Shown here: positions 56,042-64,000 of the stretch, one piece after another
Layout: each line of letters begins with the position of its first letter
How positions within the stretch are numbered: position 1 is the stretch's first letter
Assembly (NCBI RefSeq): GCF_001750145.1
Contig: NZ_CP015732.1
Span: forward strand, 2,232,001-2,296,000
Length of the DNA: 64,000 nt
From: Arthrobacter sp. U41
Lineage (GTDB): Bacteria > Actinomycetota > Actinomycetes > Actinomycetales > Micrococcaceae
Reading direction: 5' to 3'
The notes under the pieces: model-generated
The model's input: the letters and a program-made list of their open reading frames with translations, nothing else
Told to the model about the DNA's origin: nothing
Database searches by the model: none
Made by a program: the position numbers and the translations under genes

Positions 56042-59013
56042 CTTCCCAGAACGCCCGCCTCGACGCCGGCGGACGCATCGACCGCACCATCTCCTGGCGT
56101 TTCACCGTAGACGGCGAGGAATTCACCGGCCACCCCGGCGACACCCTCGCCTCGGCCCTGCTCGCCAACGGCCGCATCGCCGCCGGCAACTCACTTTACG
56201 AGGACCGCGCCCGCGGCATCATGTCCGCCGGCGTGGAGGAATCCAACGCGCTGGTTCGTATTGAACCCCGGTTCCCGGGCCACGTGGCCGAGTCCATGCT
56301 CCCGGCCACTACCGTCACCCTGGTGGACGGCCTGAAAGCAGAGCTGCTCAACGGACTGGGCAAGCTGGACCCGGACGAGGACCGCGCCGAGTACGACAAG
56401 AAGTACGTCCACACCGACGTCCTAGTCATCGGCGGCGGCCCGGCCGGCCTGGCCGCGGCCCGCGAAGCCGTACGCACCGGCGCCCGGGTCATCCTGATGG
56501 ACGACCAGCCCGAGTTGGGAGGTTCGCTCCTGTCAGGGTCCACGGCTCCCGGCCTGGTCGAGACCATTGAAGGCAAGCCGGCCCTGGAATGGGTGGCGGA
56601 CGTTGAGGCCGAATTGGTTTCCGCTGCCGAGTGCACCGTCCTGAACCGCACCACCGCCTTCGGTGCCTACGACGCCAACTACGTCATCGCCGTCCAGAAC
56701 CGCACCGACCACCTGTCCAGCCCCGCAGCTCCCGGCGTGTCCCGCCAGCGGATCTGGCACGTGCGCGCCAACCAGGTGGTGGTAGCTCCCGGCGCGCACG
56801 AACGCCCGCTGGTCTTCGAAAACAACGACCGCCCCGGCATCATGCTCGCCTCGGCCGTCCGCACTTACCTCAACCGTTACGCCGTCGCGGCCGGGCAGTG
56901 CGTTCTCATCAGCACCACCAATGACAGCGCCTACGCCCTGGCTGCGGACCTGCAGGCCGCCGGCGTCAAGGTCGCCGCAGTCGTCGATGCCCGTGCCAAG
57001 TTCACGGACGTTGCTGCGGCCGCCGTCGAAGCAGGCACCCGGGTGCTGATCGGCAGCGCCGTGGCCGCCACCGCCGACGGAACAGGAACAGCCGCGGACT
57101 CCGGCGATGGCCGGCTCAACGCCGTCACGGTCCGCAGCATCAACGACGACGGCGACCTCACCTCCGGCATCGAAGAGGTCCCCTGCGATCTGCTGGCCGT
57201 TTCCGGTGGCTGGAGCCCGCTGGTCCACCTCCACTCCCAGCGCCAGGGCAAGCTGCGCTGGGACGACGAGCTCGCCGCCTTCGTGCCGAGCACCGTGGTC
57301 CCGAACCAGCAGACCATCGGCTCGGGCCGCGGCAGCTTCGAACTCGAGGACTGCGTGGCCGAGGGCATCTCCGCCGGAGCGTCGGCAGCCATCGCCGCAG
57401 GCTTCAACCCTGAAAATGCTGGCGCAGTTCTCGATCCGCTGGTCTTCTCGGAACCGAAGGCCTCCGCCCCGACCCGGCAGCTGTGGCTGGTGCCCGGCCA
57501 GTCCGGCACCCCGGAGGACTGGCACCACCACTTCGTGGACTTCCAGCGCGACCAGTCCGTGGCCGACGTCCTGCGTTCCACCGGCGCCGGCATGCGCTCG
57601 GTGGAACACATCAAGCGCTACACCTCGATCAGCACCGCCAACGACCAGGGCAAAACCTCCGGCGTCAACGCGATCGGCGTCATCGCCGCCGCGCTCCGCC
57701 AGGCCGGGGAAGCCTCGCGCGGGATCGGCGACATCGGCACCACCACCTACCGTGCACCTTTCACCCCGGTGGCGTTCGCAGCACTCGCCGGACGCCAGCG
57801 CGGCGAACTGTTCGACCCGGCCCGGCTCACCTCCATCCACCCCTGGCATGTCGCCCGCGGCGCCCTGTTCGAGGACGTCGGACAGTGGAAGCGGCCCTGG
57901 TACTACCCGCAGGCCGGCGAGGACATGGACGCCGCAGTGCTGCGGGAATGTGCCGCCGTCCGGGAATCCGTGGGCTTTATGGACGCAACCACCCTGGGCA
58001 AGATCGAGATCCGGGGCAAGGACGCCGGTGAGTTCCTCAACCGCATTTACACCAACGCGTTCAAGAAGCTCGCCCCGGGTTCCGCCCGCTACGGCGTGAT
58101 GTGCATGGCAGACGGCATGATTTTCGACGACGGCGTGACCCTGCGTCTCGACGAGGACCGCTACTTCATGACCACCACCACCGGCGGCGCCGCCAAGGTG
58201 CTCGACTGGCTGGAGGAATGGCTGCAGACCGAATGGCCGGAACTGGACGTGCACTGCACGTCGGTGACCGAGCAGTGGTCCACCATTGCCGTCGTCGGAC
58301 CCAAATCCCGCGCGGTACTCGCAAAGGTGGCCCCGGGCCTTGCCGCGGACGGCGGGCTGGAAGCGGAAGCCTTCCCGTTCATGACCTTCCGCGAAACCAC
58401 CCTCGCCTCCGGCGTGCAGGCCCGGGTCTGCCGGATCTCGTTCTCCGGCGAACTTGCCTACGAGATCAACGTTCCGTCCTGGTACGGGCTAACACCTGGG
58501 AAGCCGTGGCAGCCGCCGGGGCCGACTTCAACATCACTCCCTACGGCACCGAAACCATGCACGTGCTACGCGCTGAAAAGGGTTACCCGATCGTCGGGCA
58601 GGACACCGACGGACCGTGACCCCGCAGGACGCGGGCATGGAATGGGTGGTTTCCAAGGCCAAAGACTTCATCGGCAAGCGCTCCTACGCCCGCAAGGACG
58701 CCGGCCGCACAGACCGGAAGCACCTGGTCAGCGTCCTTCCCGTGGACAAGACGCTCCGGTTGCCCGAAGGAACCCAGCTGGTGGAAAAGGGGATGCCACG
58801 AACCCCGCCGACGGCCCGGTCCCCATGCAGGGATTTGTGACCTCGAGCTACCACAGTGCCGCCCTTGGACGTTCCTTTGGGCTGGCACTGATCAAGAATG
58901 GCCGCAACCGCATCGGTGAGACCCTCGTGGCCGCCGCCGGCGACCAGCTCGTTGAAGTTGTCGTCGCAGAAACCGTACTTTATGACCCCGAAGGGACCCG
59001 CAAAGATGGCTAA
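56038..59013 (+). CDS. soxA: Sarcosine oxidase, alpha subunit (three apparent 1-bp deletions)
   Basis: The frame spans 991 residues. An N-terminal ubiquitin-like region ([20 protein letters not shown]) precedes the NAD-type Rossmann domain ([20 protein letters not shown] near 129), and the C-terminal GcvT-like folate domain begins near 600. The true protein sequence leaves this frame near 58485 (after PSWYGL), runs in a second frame ([20 protein letters not shown]) to about 58610, in a third ([20 protein letters not shown]) to about 58795, and returns ([20 protein letters not shown]). Three single-base losses explain this. The frame stays open by chance, so about 105 residues of the predicted product are scrambled. 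Sequence error or recent decay are both possible. Confidence 0.88.
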   Translation: MTSQNARLDAGGRIDRTISWRFTVDGEEFTGHPGDTLASALLANGRIAAGNSLYEDRARGIMSAGVEESNALVRIEPRFPGHVAESMLPATTVTLVDGLKAELLNGLGKLDPDEDRAEYDKKYVHTDVLVIGGGPAGLAAAREAVRTGARVILMDDQPELGGSLLSGSTAPGLVETIEGKPALEWVADVEAELVSAAECTVLNRTTAFGAYDANYVIAVQNRTDHLSSPAAPGVSRQRIWHVRANQVVVAPGAHERPLVFENNDRPGIMLASAVRTYLNRYAVAAGQCVLISTTNDSAYALAADLQAAGVKVAAVVDARAKFTDVAAAAVEAGTRVLIGSAVAATADGTGTAADSGDGRLNAVTVRSINDDGDLTSGIEEVPCDLLAVSGGWSPLVHLHSQRQGKLRWDDELAAFVPSTVVPNQQTIGSGRGSFELEDCVAEGISAGASAAIAAGFNPENAGAVLDPLVFSEPKASAPTRQLWLVPGQSGTPEDWHHHFVDFQRDQSVADVLRSTGAGMRSVEHIKRYTSISTANDQGKTSGVNAIGVIAAALRQAGEASRGIGDIGTTTYRAPFTPVAFAALAGRQRGELFDPARLTSIHPWHVARGALFEDVGQWKRPWYYPQAGEDMDAAVLRECAAVRESVGFMDATTLGKIEIRGKDAGEFLNRIYTNAFKKLAPGSARYGVMCMADGMIFDDGVTLRLDEDRYFMTTTTGGAAKVLDWLEEWLQTEWPELDVHCTSVTEQWSTIAVVGPKSRAVLAKVAPGLAADGGLEAEAFPFMTFRETTLASGVQARVCRISFSGELAYEINVPSWYGLTPGKPWQPPGPTSTSLPTAPKPCTCYALKRVTRSSGRTPTDRDPAGRGHGMGGFQGQRLHRQALLRPQGRRPHRPEAPGQRPSRGQDAPVARRNPAGGKGDATNPADGPVPMQGFVTSSYHSAALGRSFGLALIKNGRNRIGETLVAAAGDQLVEVVVAETVLYDPEGTRKDG

Positions 59014-59637
59014 GACAGCAGCACTGACAGGCGTCAATGGACTCCGGGACATCCGCCGCAGCCCCGCCTCCCACCTGGCCGAGGCCTTGAATGCCGGCTC
59101 CGTCCCGGGCAAGGTCGTCCTCAACGAAGGCCCGTTCCAGACCATGGTCGGAGTCCGCGTGGACCCCCGCTCCGAGGAAGGCTCGCAAATCGCCCGCGTA
59201 GCCGGCAACCTGCCGGCGCGCTGCGGCGAAGTGACCGGCACGAACGGCATCAGCGTCCTCTGGCTCGGACCTTCCGAGTTCCTGGTGGTGGCACCGGAAG
59301 CTGCCCATGATTCCATCGGTGGCAACCTCATCGGATCCCTCGTGGAAGCACTGGGCGACGCCCCGGGCCAGGTGGTGGACCTCTCCGCGAACCGCACCAC
59401 GTTCGAGCTCTCAGGCCCGCAGGCCCGGGCAGTTCTGGAAAAGGGCTGCGCCCTTGACCTGCACCCCCGCAGCTTCACCCCGGGAACAGCCTGAACACCG
59501 AGGTGGCAACATCCCGGTGGTCCTGAGAAGACCGGGGAGGAAAGCTTCCGGCTCTTCCCGCGCGCCTCCTTCGCGGAGTTCCTGGCCGGTGGCTCCTCGA
59601 TGCAATGCGCGAGTACGACTCGCCGGAGGTCCCCTGA
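59006..59637 (+). pseudogene. soxG: Sarcosine oxidase, gamma subunit, 3' end frameshifted
   Basis: From ATG 59006 (8-bp overlap with soxA) 162 codons encode a normal Sox[61 protein letters not shown], then a stop at 59492-59494 after PRSFTPGTA. Homologous text continues in shifting frames: GNIPVVL, then [19 protein letters not shown], then [16 protein letters not shown] with a stop at 59635-59637. At least three indels break the last ~45 codons. The product would lack its C-terminal strand and helix. Confidence 0.88.
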
Positions 59638-60995
59638 TGGCGCTTAGCGTCCTGGACCTGTTTTCCGTTGGCATCGGGCCCTCGTCGTCACACACGGTCG
59701 GCCCGATGCGGGCGGCCAAAGCTGTTCGCCGACGGACTTAAGGCGACGGCCACCTGAGCGCCACCAACGCGTCAGGCTGAGTTGTTCGGTTCCCTCGGTG
59801 CCACCGGGCGGGGCCATGGCTCGACAAGGCAGTGGTCCTGGGCTTCAAAGGGCTGGACCCGGAACCGTGGACACCGCACGGCTGATGACCAGGTGGCCGG
59901 CCGCAGCCCTCGACGCCGAACTGTGGTGTGCGGGGACCATCGGGTGGATTTCAACTGGGACGAGGACGTGGTGCTTCACCGGCGCAAGTCCCTCCCGGCC
60001 CACCCCAACGGGATGACCTTCCGGGCCCTCGACCACACCGGCGCCGTTCTGAGGAGCGGAGCTCTATCCATTGGGGCGGCTTCGTTGTTGATGGCGACGC
60101 CGACGCGGGCGACCGGTGGTGGCAGACGCTACAGTCTCCCTTCCCGTTCACCACAGCCGACGAACTCCTGGAGATCTGCAGCGGGAGACATGTCCATCTC
60201 CGACGTCATGCTCGCCAACGAACTCGTCTGGCGCAGCGAAGCCGAGCTCCGCGAAGGCTCCTGGCCCTGTGGGCGGTCATGCGCCAGTGCGTGGAGAACG
60301 GCTGCGCCGCGGAAGGGAATCCTCCCGGCGGACTGAACGTCAAGCGGCGCGCCCCGTCGTTACCTCAGACCCCTGGACCGCGGACACAGGTGGTCCCCGA
60401 CCCGCTGCCGCCATGGAATGGGTGAACCTGTTCGCCCTGGCGTCAATGAGGAAAACGCCGCCGGCGGCCGCATCGTCACGGCACCCACCAACGGGCCGCA
60501 GGAATCGTCCCCGCCGTCCTGCACTACTACGTGAAGTTTGTTCCTGGCGCCAACGACGACGGCGTGGTCCGCTTCCTCCTTGCCGCGGCCGCCGTCGGAA
60601 TCCTCTTCAAGATCAACGCCTCCATCTCCGGAGCCGAAGTGGGCTGCCAGGGCGAGGTGGGCTCGGCCTGCTCCATGGCGGCCGCCGGCCTCTGCGAGGT
60701 CCTGGCCGGCACGCCCGCGCAAGTGGAAAACGCCGCGGAAGTGGGGATCGAGCACAACCTCGGCCTGACCTGCGATCCCGTGGGCGGGCTGGTGCAGATC
60801 CCCTGCATCGAGCGGAACGCCATCGCCAGCGTGAAGGCCATCAACGCCGCGCGGCTGTCCCTGCACGGGGACGGCAGCCACAAAGTATCCCTCGACAAAG
60901 CCATCAAAACCATGCGGGAGACAGGAGCGGACATGAAAACCAAGTACAAGGAAACCTCCCGCGGAGGCCTCGCCGTCAACGTCATCGAGTGCTGA
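59637..60995 (+). pseudogene. sdaA: L-serine ammonia-lyase, many frameshifts
   Basis: ATG 59637 starts [20 protein letters not shown], the classic iron-sulfur serine dehydratase N-terminus. From there to about 60530 the homologous protein can be followed only by changing frame ten or more times (for example DEDVVLHRRKSLPAHPNGMT, MSISDVMLANELVWRSEAEL). From about 60531 to the stop at 60995 it is clean: [40 protein letters not shown] and [20 protein letters not shown], which hold the [4Fe-4S] Cys ligands. The intact enzyme would turn serine to pyruvate and ammonia, ending the pathway. Good codons between the breaks point to recent damage or poor sequence quality. Confidence 0.88.
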
Positions 60996-61099
60996 GCCCT
61001 GAAGTACCGGTAGCTCCAAGCGTGAACAAGCACCCAGGCAGTCACGAGCACGTCACCGTCGCTGGCAGCAACCGCGTCAAGCGAGGCGGGTAGCGCATC

Positions 61100-61324
61100 A
61101 TGTGGGATACGAGTTCAGGCCGGACCTCGGCTGGACGCGGGCCGCGCAGCGACTGGGCCCGGCTGACAGGCCACATGGTGGAGGTGTGGCTATTCGGCGA
61201 GCACATCGTGACCGGGGTGGTGGAACAAGCCGCTGACGACGGCTCCGTCCTTTGGATTGCGGCCGCGGGAGCCAGCACACGAAAGCTCTTTGATAAGCCG
61301 ACCGGATATAACATCCGGGCCTAG
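61100..61324 (+). CDS. Small conserved hypothetical protein
   Basis: A 74-residue soluble protein: an Arg/Ser/Gly-rich start, then WARLTGHMVEVWLFGEHIVT, GVVEQAADDGSVLWIAAAGA and a final TGYNIRA. The pattern suggests one small beta-barrel (Sm- or SH3-like) of the kind found in short actinobacterial proteins. I do not recognise a family function. It sits between sdaA and the TetR gene. Confidence 0.6.
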   Translation: MWDTSSGRTSAGRGPRSDWARLTGHMVEVWLFGEHIVTGVVEQAADDGSVLWIAAAGASTRKLFDKPTGYNIRA

Positions 61325-61437
61325 GCGCTCAGGGAGTGCCTCTTCCCCCCGTAAGCAGTCTCCCGGGTGGAGGCGCGGCGGCGTGCGACCGCGCTTGGGA
61401 GCAGGGCGTCCTGTCCGCGGGATGCACCGTCACGATT

Positions 61438-61456
61438 TTGGCCATATTCTGGCCAA
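61438..61456 (+). promoter_or_regulatory. TetR-type palindrome directly before the TetR gene
   Basis: TTGGCCATATTCTGGCCAA: perfect 7-bp arms (TTGGCCA/TGGCCAA) around 5 nt, ending one base before the GTG start at 61457. It is placed for autorepression. Confidence 0.65.
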
Positions 61457-62041
61457 GTGACTACAAACACCATGAAGTCGGGCCAACAGCTTGACAGGCA
61501 GGCGCGCATTCTCGAAGCGGCACTGGAGCTGCTGTCGCGCCACGGCATCTCAGGTGTCAATATGCGCGCGGTGGCCCGGGAAGCCGGCGTGGCACTCGGG
61601 CTGGTGAACTACTACTTCGAAGACAAGATGAGCCTCATCCGTGCGGCCTTGCATCAGATTGACGAACGCGATGTCAAGCTGGTCGCCCCCGATCCGGCAT
61701 CGCCCCCCGACGGGCAGCTGCATAAGGCTCTGCGCCGCGTTGCGGACCCGGAATTCCTCACCACCGAACATCTGTCCCTGCGCCTCCACCTCTGGGCTCT
61801 TGCGCAGGCCCATGAAGACTTTGCGCTGATTAACGCGGCGGCCTTCGAGCGGTACCTCAGTGGACTCGCGGCCCTGATAAGCAATGCGAAACCTGAACTT
61901 TCCAGTGATGAATGCAGGGTGCGGGCGGCGGACATTGTTGTCGTGCAAAACGGGATGTGGCTGACAGCGCTCCTGGGCGTGGACGAGGCCTCCATCCAAA
62001 GGAGCATCGCCCGTACTGAGGAGATCGCCTTCGCCGCCTAG
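61457..62041 (+). CDS. TetR/AcrR-family regulator (BetI-like)
   Basis: A 194-residue regulator from GTG 61457; an ATG at 61472 is the alternative. The DNA-binding helix-turn-helix is GISGVNMRAVAREAGVALGL with VNYYFEDKMSLIRAALHQI after it. The C-terminal domain is helical with TEHLSLRLHLWALAQAHEDF. It resembles BetI, the choline-responsive repressor, and lies directly upstream of the choline dehydrogenase gene in the same direction. A palindrome overlaps its start and two more lie before the dehydrogenase. Confidence 0.86.
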   Translation: MTTNTMKSGQQLDRQARILEAALELLSRHGISGVNMRAVAREAGVALGLVNYYFEDKMSLIRAALHQIDERDVKLVAPDPASPPDGQLHKALRRVADPEFLTTEHLSLRLHLWALAQAHEDFALINAAAFERYLSGLAALISNAKPELSSDECRVRAADIVVVQNGMWLTALLGVDEASIQRSIARTEEIAFAA

Positions 62042-62184
62042 CGGGGGATTGCCTGGGAATTCCGTGAAGGCGCCACCGCCTTCTCCAACGACGCGAGAAC
62101 TCTTCACGCCCGGTCTCCGCACGCCCGCCAGTCCCTGGCGCGAATCAAGCCGCCGTAGCCCTTGCACGTAACAAACAAACTTTC

Positions 62185-62224
62185 CTGAACACTTGTCCAG
62201 CAGCGCTATTGAACACTTGTTCAA
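62185..62224 (+). promoter_or_regulatory. Paired palindromic operators upstream of choline dehydrogenase
   Basis: CTGAACACTTGTCCAG at 62185-62200 and the perfect TTGAACACTTGTTCAA at 62209-62224, 24 bp centre to centre (about two turns). They differ from the TetR autoregulatory site, so another regulator may bind here. Confidence 0.7.
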
Positions 62225-62373
62225 GTTACATTACTGTTCAGCGGTATGACCTACACCACACCAGCGGCGTCTTGCGGGTTCTCCGGAGCGCCACGGTGCA
62301 CCGCAAGTTCCCGGAAGCAGGATCACCGGCCCTGGGCGGAAGATCTGCGCCAGGCAGAAGGAGAGTTTGCAGC

Positions 62374-64000
62374 ATGACAAAAACCAACTACGACTACGTC
62401 ATCGTCGGTGGCGGAAGCGCGGGGTCCGTGCTTGCCAACCGTCTGAGCGATGGAGGCCAGAGCAGCGTCCTGGTCCTCGAAGCGGGGCGGAGTGACTACC
62501 CTTGGGACCTCTTCATCCAGATGCCCGCCGCGCTGACCTTTCCCAGCGGCAATCCTTTGTACGACTGGCGATACGAGTCGGACCCCGAGCCTCACATGGG
62601 CGGCCGTCGGGTAGCGCACGCACGCGGGAAGGTACTGGGCGGCTCCAGCTCAATCAACGGCATGATCTTCCAGCGCGGAAACCCGCTCGACTACGAACGC
62701 TGGGGCGCGGACGCCGGGATGGAAACATGGGACTTCGCGCATTGCCTGCCGTACTTCAACAGGATGGAAACCGCGTCCGCCGCGGACCCGGACGATGAAC
62801 TGCGCGGGCACTCAGGCCCCCTCGTGCTGGAACGCGGCCCGGCCACGAACCCCCTGTTCCAGGCTTTCTTCGCCGCCGCCCAGGAAGCCGGGTACCCGCT
62901 GACGGATGACGTCAACGGTTACCGCCAGGAAGGCTTCGCGGCATTTGACCGCAACGTCCACAAAGGCCAGCGGCTCTCGGCGTCCCGCGCCTACCTCCGG
63001 CCGAATTTCGGCCGGGACAACTTGACCATCCTGACCCGGGCCTTGGTCACCAAGGTCAACTTCACGGGCAACGTGGCTACCGGCGTCACTTACCGCCGCA
63101 ATGGCAGGACCCACCAGGTGAACGCAGGCGAAGTGATCCTCGCGGGCGGCGCCATCAACACCCCACAGCTGCTCCAGCTCTCCGGCGTGGGAGACGCGAC
63201 CCACCTGAACTCCCTGGGCATCAACTCCGTTGTCAACCTGCCCGGCGTCGGCGAAAACCTCCAGGACCACCTTGAGGTCTACATCCAGCACGCCTGCACC
63301 CAGCCGGTCTCCATGCAGCCTAACCTTGACCTGTGGCGCTACCCGCTGATCGGGCTCCAGTGGCTGCTGGGCCGGACGGGACCGGCAGCCACCAACCACT
63401 TCGAGGGCGGCGGCTTCGTCCGCTCCAACGAGGACGTTGCGTACCCGAACCTGATGTTCCATTTCCTCCCGGTCGCAGTCCGCTACGACGGCCAGAAGGC
63501 CGATGCCAAGCACGGCTACCAGGTGCACATCGGCCCCATGTACTCCGACTCCCGCGGCACCCTCAAGATCAAGTCCACCGATCCCACCGTGCACCCGTCC
63601 ATGGTGTTCAACTATCTCTCCACGGACCAGGACCGCCGCGAATGGGTTGAGGCCGTTCGTGTTGCCCGTGACATCTTGGGCCAGTCCGCCATGGTCCCCT
63701 TCAGTGGGGGCGAATTGTCTCCGGGCCGGGCCGTGCAGACGGACGAGGAGATCCTCGACTGGGTTGCCCGCGACGCCGAAACAGCACTCCACCCGTCCTG
63801 CACTGCGAAGATGGGCCCCGATTCCGATCCCATGGCTGTAGTGAACCCGCTGGACATGACCGTGCACGGCACGAGGGGCCTCCGCGTGGTGGACGCCTCC
63901 GCCATGCCCTATGTCACCAACGGCAACATCTACGCGCCTGTCATGATGCTCGCTGAAAAGGCCGCCGACCTGATCGCCGGCAATGCACCTTTGGCGCCGC
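62374..64000 (+). CDS. betA: Choline dehydrogenase-like GMC oxidoreductase (runs off window)
   Basis: The frame from ATG 62374 (GAAGGAGAG ribosome site) stays open to the window end, 542 codons. FAD motif [20 protein letters not shown] at the start; GMC signature 1 [20 protein letters not shown]; signature 2 [17 protein letters not shown]; active-site His in [19 protein letters not shown], and second His/Asn in [20 protein letters not shown]. It matches choline dehydrogenases and related GMC alcohol dehydrogenases, which take choline to betaine aldehyde and glycine betaine. The C-terminal residues lie beyond position 64000. Confidence 0.92.
   Translation, partial: MTKTNYDYVIVGGGSAGSVLANRLSDGGQSSVLVLEAGRSDYPWDLFIQMPAALTFPSGNPLYDWRYESDPEPHMGGRRVAHARGKVLGGSSSINGMIFQRGNPLDYERWGADAGMETWDFAHCLPYFNRMETASAADPDDELRGHSGPLVLERGPATNPLFQAFFAAAQEAGYPLTDDVNGYRQEGFAAFDRNVHKGQRLSASRAYLRPNFGRDNLTILTRALVTKVNFTGNVATGVTYRRNGRTHQVNAGEVILAGGAINTPQLLQLSGVGDATHLNSLGINSVVNLPGVGENLQDHLEVYIQHACTQPVSMQPNLDLWRYPLIGLQWLLGRTGPAATNHFEGGGFVRSNEDVAYPNLMFHFLPVAVRYDGQKADAKHGYQVHIGPMYSDSRGTLKIKSTDPTVHPSMVFNYLSTDQDRREWVEAVRVARDILGQSAMVPFSGGELSPGRAVQTDEEILDWVARDAETALHPSCTAKMGPDSDPMAVVNPLDMTVHGTRGLRVVDASAMPYVTNGNIYAPVMMLAEKAADLIAGNAPLAP

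Noticed and set aside
56533..58254. A 573-codon minus-strand frame over soxA
   Set aside because: Antisense shadow; soxA is supported by cofactor motifs and operon overlap.

Overview
The window is high-GC actinobacterial DNA that reads like a member of Arthrobacter sensu lato (Micrococcaceae). The best anchor is the right half: a dimethylglycine/sarcosine catabolic cluster of the kind known from Arthrobacter globiformis (an 830-residue dimethylglycine oxidase, soxBDAG, glyA, purU, folD), together with Lrp, IclR, GntR and LysR regulators typical of that group. I saw no tRNA, rRNA or CRISPR array.

Layout. (1) 1-3.5 kb: amino-acid metabolism (ThDP enzyme fragment, Lrp regulator, PLP aminotransferase, APC permease). 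(2) 3.9-16 kb: a scarred accessory and defence region holding a RES-like remnant, an APC permease remnant, an uncharacterised family with a possible nuclease core (5154-6527), a GmrSD-type DUF262/DUF1524 restriction gene cut in two by a complete IS30-family element, and a PLD-nuclease/helicase/DUF3427 protein, then an Excalibur lipoprotein and a broken matrixin protease. (3) 16.7-27.5 kb: a PH-SHOCT protein, then a module bounded by a direct repeat (broken HNH gene and its 204-bp copy) that contains PhoD phosphatase, an SRPBCC gene and a complete type I Wadjet operon (jetABCD). (4) 27.5-35.8 kb: HAD dehalogenase, flavin reductase, MatC-type carrier with maleate isomerase and IclR regulator, a phoD pseudogene, secreted lipase, flavin monooxygenase and TfoX-like protein. 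(5) 35.8-64 kb: choline/glycine-betaine utilisation.

How region 5 fits together. Choline dehydrogenase (62374 onward) feeds glycine betaine; a BCCT carrier imports it; GbcA/GbcB demethylate it to dimethylglycine; dimethylglycine oxidase and heterotetrameric sarcosine oxidase take it to glycine; GlyA and SdaA convert glycine to serine and pyruvate. The methyl groups leave as methylene-THF or formaldehyde. The neighbouring MetF, FolD, cyclodeaminase/cyclohydrolase, PurU and a molybdopterin formate-dehydrogenase-like enzyme give a route from folate-bound C1 to formate and CO2, and an embedded FolE starts folate-type pterin synthesis. Two paralogous GntR regulators sit inside, and a TGATATATCA-type palindrome recurs at four promoter regions of this cluster, so it looks like one regulon.

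Caveat on quality. Frameshifts are unusually common (matrixin, HNH, SRPBCC, Rieske ferredoxin, fdh, soxA, soxG, sdaA), with intact protein sequence on both sides. They are densest at 58.5-60.5 kb. This may be real decay, but single-base sequencing errors are an equally good explanation, especially for soxA to sdaA.
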